DNA of 64,000 nucleotides from Bin80 sp965208025 (GTDB lineage: Bacteria > Bacteroidota > Rhodothermia > Rhodothermales > Bin80). Below the pieces are notes generated by a model. The model saw only the letters and a list, made by a program, of their open reading frames with translations. It searched no databases and had not been told where the DNA came from. Position numbers and translations under genes: made by a program. Where the stretch lies: contig OZ242302.1 of assembly GCA_965208025.1 (NCBI GenBank), positions 2,666,001 through 2,730,000 of the forward strand, in the 5' to 3' direction. How positions within the stretch are numbered: position 1 is the first letter of the stretch; the number at the start of each line of letters is the position of its first letter. Shown here one piece after another: positions 62,169-64,000 of this stretch.

Positions 62169-64000
62169 TTATGGATGGGTTATCTCAAGAAGGGATGGGA
62201 GATTCAGACCGTTCCCATTGATTAGGGTACGATCAAGATACTGGTTATTACAGCAGCAACTAGATTCGGGGATCATTAGACACGCATGGCAGGCTGCCCC
62301 ATTTAATTGTTCATGCTTACTGACTTCAGGATTGCAACATACTGGATCAAAAGAGCACCACTGGGAGGCTTCAAATGCCCGTGCAATCAGACGGTAAAAC
62401 TTCTCAGGTTGAGCCCACTCCATCAAGCCACCCAGCGAACCATGTTTGTCTGAAACAGCAACAAAAATCAAAATTCCTGCCATAGGATTTTTGCCGTCTT
62501 TGACGTATATACTCTCTTGGAGAGAGGCTGATGGGTACCCACAACTGCGCTCCAGTTGTCGGATCAACAGATGGGACAGTGAGTGACACAGAATAAACCG
62601 GGGTGTTTTAGATACCTCCTCATGTTCTTTTAAAGAGCAATCCACGCGGTTCAAAAATCTGTTCAACTCATGGTCAGTCAACTGAGCTTCTCTGACCTTT
62701 TCCTCCCATAACTGTAGCAAGGGCTCGCTCAATGTAAAGAAAATTCCTTCACCATATAATTCATCTGCGGGGAGCCAATCAGATCTATCAGATAGATCGG
62801 GAGGCACCAAATTGGCGCTTCGTTTTACATTGTTTCCTCTGGATAAGTCTTGGGATGCATGACGACTGAATCCTAAGAACACCAATATCATTCGTAGACG
62901 TTCAACTGAGATCAGGCAGTTAACCAAAGATACCATTTCCGGAGAAACAAAATCACCTTTCTGTTCGGCCCACTCTTGTGTATAATGCTTCGTGACGAGA
63001 TCTTCATCCTCTCGTTGATCCGGAATTGGGTGTAATAGTGCATCATATTCACTCCGCATCATATGATCCGCATCCAATTGTTCACCGTAAGAAGGGTATC
63101 CACGCTCAATTTCTTTTAATGCGCCTCTGATCTCGTTGGGACTGCATCCGTACTTTGTTGCAATACGCTTTATTGCGCTTTTACGCTGAAGATCTGTTTG
63201 ACCTTTGTCAATACTCCGTTTATCTTCGCTATTTCGATACAGAAGATCAACGACACTACCCTGTCTGATGCGTGATTCAGGTGGTATAACCAGAGACCTG
63301 AATTTCTCTTCTTGGTATATTCTGGAATCACCGATATACATGACTTCTGCCATGCTCTCGTCAGTTGATCCTCCTGCGGGCTCGCGGATCCATGGCTGTT
63401 TCCAGGTTTTCTTCCCATACCAACACTTCTCTTCCCATCCCTTACTGTTACATTTCGTACACTTGACCAAGTAGTCCGGCTTAAAGATCAGCTTGAGATA
63501 GGCCTGATCATTGCTACGAGGGCAATCTTTTGACTTTTTCCCATGTGCCATATAATGCCAGTCCACATCTGCTAAATGGCCATGCCGATGTACAAGAACC
63601 CAATGAACCTGTCTTGTGATTCCTTGGCAGTTGTCATCTGGGCATTTATTTTCCTTGATCAAGGAAGATTGACACAGTAGCCCGCATTCAGCACAATATG
63701 ACCACTTGGGGAATTTCATTGTCGGAATACAATTGATCAGTTTGTCATCAATCTCTTTTGGAACCGGCGGCTTTATAAGTCTACGGTTGCTGATTTTTGG
63801 ATGCATACAAATCTGAGTCACATACTTCAGTTCTTGGTCAGACTGAAGATCTTGCGGCCAACAGGTGATATCTTTCACCACCGAGTTGAATCTCTCTACA
63901 TTTTCACCCATGTGTACGATAGAACCGACTCCCGATGAACCTAACACATCCGAAAATCGCACGTCAATCGTATGATCTCTATGTTTGAATTTTGCCGATT
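62169..64000 (-). CDS. DUF1998 protein, DrmB-like (5' end beyond the window)
   Basis: At least 610 residues; the frame stays open to the right edge (SAKFKHRDHTIDVRFSDVLG), so the true start may lie outside. A GTG at 63962 would give 597 residues. N-terminal VLGSSGVGSIVHM recalls the 'fGpGaivdl' opening of DrmB. A zinc-like cluster YCAECGLLCQSSLIKENKC follows, then PDDNC. The DUF1998 domain is near the end: RFILCHSLSHLLIRQLERSC, LQESIYV and the Cys-rich GAACHACLMIPESSCCC. DrmB is a core DISARM subunit that works with the DrmA helicase; here it is paired with an SF1 motor instead. Confidence 0.82.
   Translation of the reverse strand, partial: SAKFKHRDHTIDVRFSDVLGSSGVGSIVHMGENVERFNSVVKDITCWPQDLQSDQELKYVTQICMHPKISNRRLIKPPVPKEIDDKLINCIPTMKFPKWSYCAECGLLCQSSLIKENKCPDDNCQGITRQVHWVLVHRHGHLADVDWHYMAHGKKSKDCPRSNDQAYLKLIFKPDYLVKCTKCNSKGWEEKCWYGKKTWKQPWIREPAGGSTDESMAEVMYIGDSRIYQEEKFRSLVIPPESRIRQGSVVDLLYRNSEDKRSIDKGQTDLQRKSAIKRIATKYGCSPNEIRGALKEIERGYPSYGEQLDADHMMRSEYDALLHPIPDQREDEDLVTKHYTQEWAEQKGDFVSPEMVSLVNCLISVERLRMILVFLGFSRHASQDLSRGNNVKRSANLVPPDLSDRSDWLPADELYGEGIFFTLSEPLLQLWEEKVREAQLTDHELNRFLNRVDCSLKEHEEVSKTPRFILCHSLSHLLIRQLERSCGYPSASLQESIYVKDGKNPMAGILIFVAVSDKHGSLGGLMEWAQPEKFYRLIARAFEASQWCSFDPVCCNPEVSKHEQLNGAACHACLMIPESSCCCNNQYLDRTLINGNGLNLPSLLEITHP

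Overview
The window looks like a chromosomal stretch of a Rhodothermota / Bacteroidota-related bacterium of moderate GC. A 2751-residue surface protein ends in the NYPNPFNPST-type C-terminal sorting domain used by type IX secretion in Rhodothermota, Balneolota and Ignavibacteria. A TonB receptor carries an N-terminal carboxypeptidase-regulatory-like domain, and Shine-Dalgarno sequences are mostly weak. Giant proteins built from FN3, Calx-beta and leucine-rich repeats, together with many insertion sequences and broken genes, suggest a host-associated (symbiont-like) genome; that part is inference.

Layout. 0.5-3.2 kb: an IS1634-type element splits a radical-SAM gene. 3.6-9.6 kb: a leucine-rich-repeat/Calx-beta/outer-membrane-barrel protein and a decayed copy of its barrel end. 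9.6-13 kb: an ISL3 element, a group II intron RNA and a decayed ATPase. 13.4-21.5 kb is the only stable-looking core: hisE, hisG, a class A beta-lactamase-like lipoprotein, and a minus-strand copper-handling operon (MbnP-like, MbnH-like di-heme enzyme, YtkA-like lipoprotein, OprC-like TonB receptor) behind a small His/Cys-rich protein and two dyad sites. 22-36.4 kb: a wrecked defence island. It holds a truncated helicase, an AlbA_2/Schlafen-type protein split by an IS, the tail of a TrlF-like ATPase, a DRT1-type reverse transcriptase-nitrilase gene split in frame by a second ISL3 copy, then TcmP + DUF5131, a radical-SAM protein and a methyltransferase-like protein. 36.4-49.4 kb: IS21, IS21 scars, an FRG-domain gene with two internal TGA codons and a small element carrying 29-bp flanking direct repeats, a 3.5-kb IS1595 element with passenger genes, a possible DISARM-like helicase fragment, and two copies of a small-protein/DUF2335 gene pair. 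49.4-57.7 kb: the giant FN3 protein. 57.7-64 kb: intron and ISL3 relics, a DUF3644 protein, and an apparently intact minus-strand operon of a DUF1998/DrmB-like protein, a small SF1 (UvrD-like) helicase and a protein of unknown family.

How it fits together. The copper operon reads as one unit: outer-membrane uptake, periplasmic binding and enzymatic maturation. The defence genes are mostly fossils, and several disruptions are so clean (target duplication intact, reading frame restored on paper) that the ancestral genes can be rebuilt. The operon at 59.8-64 kb is the best candidate for an undescribed or little-described defence system still intact. It runs off the right edge.
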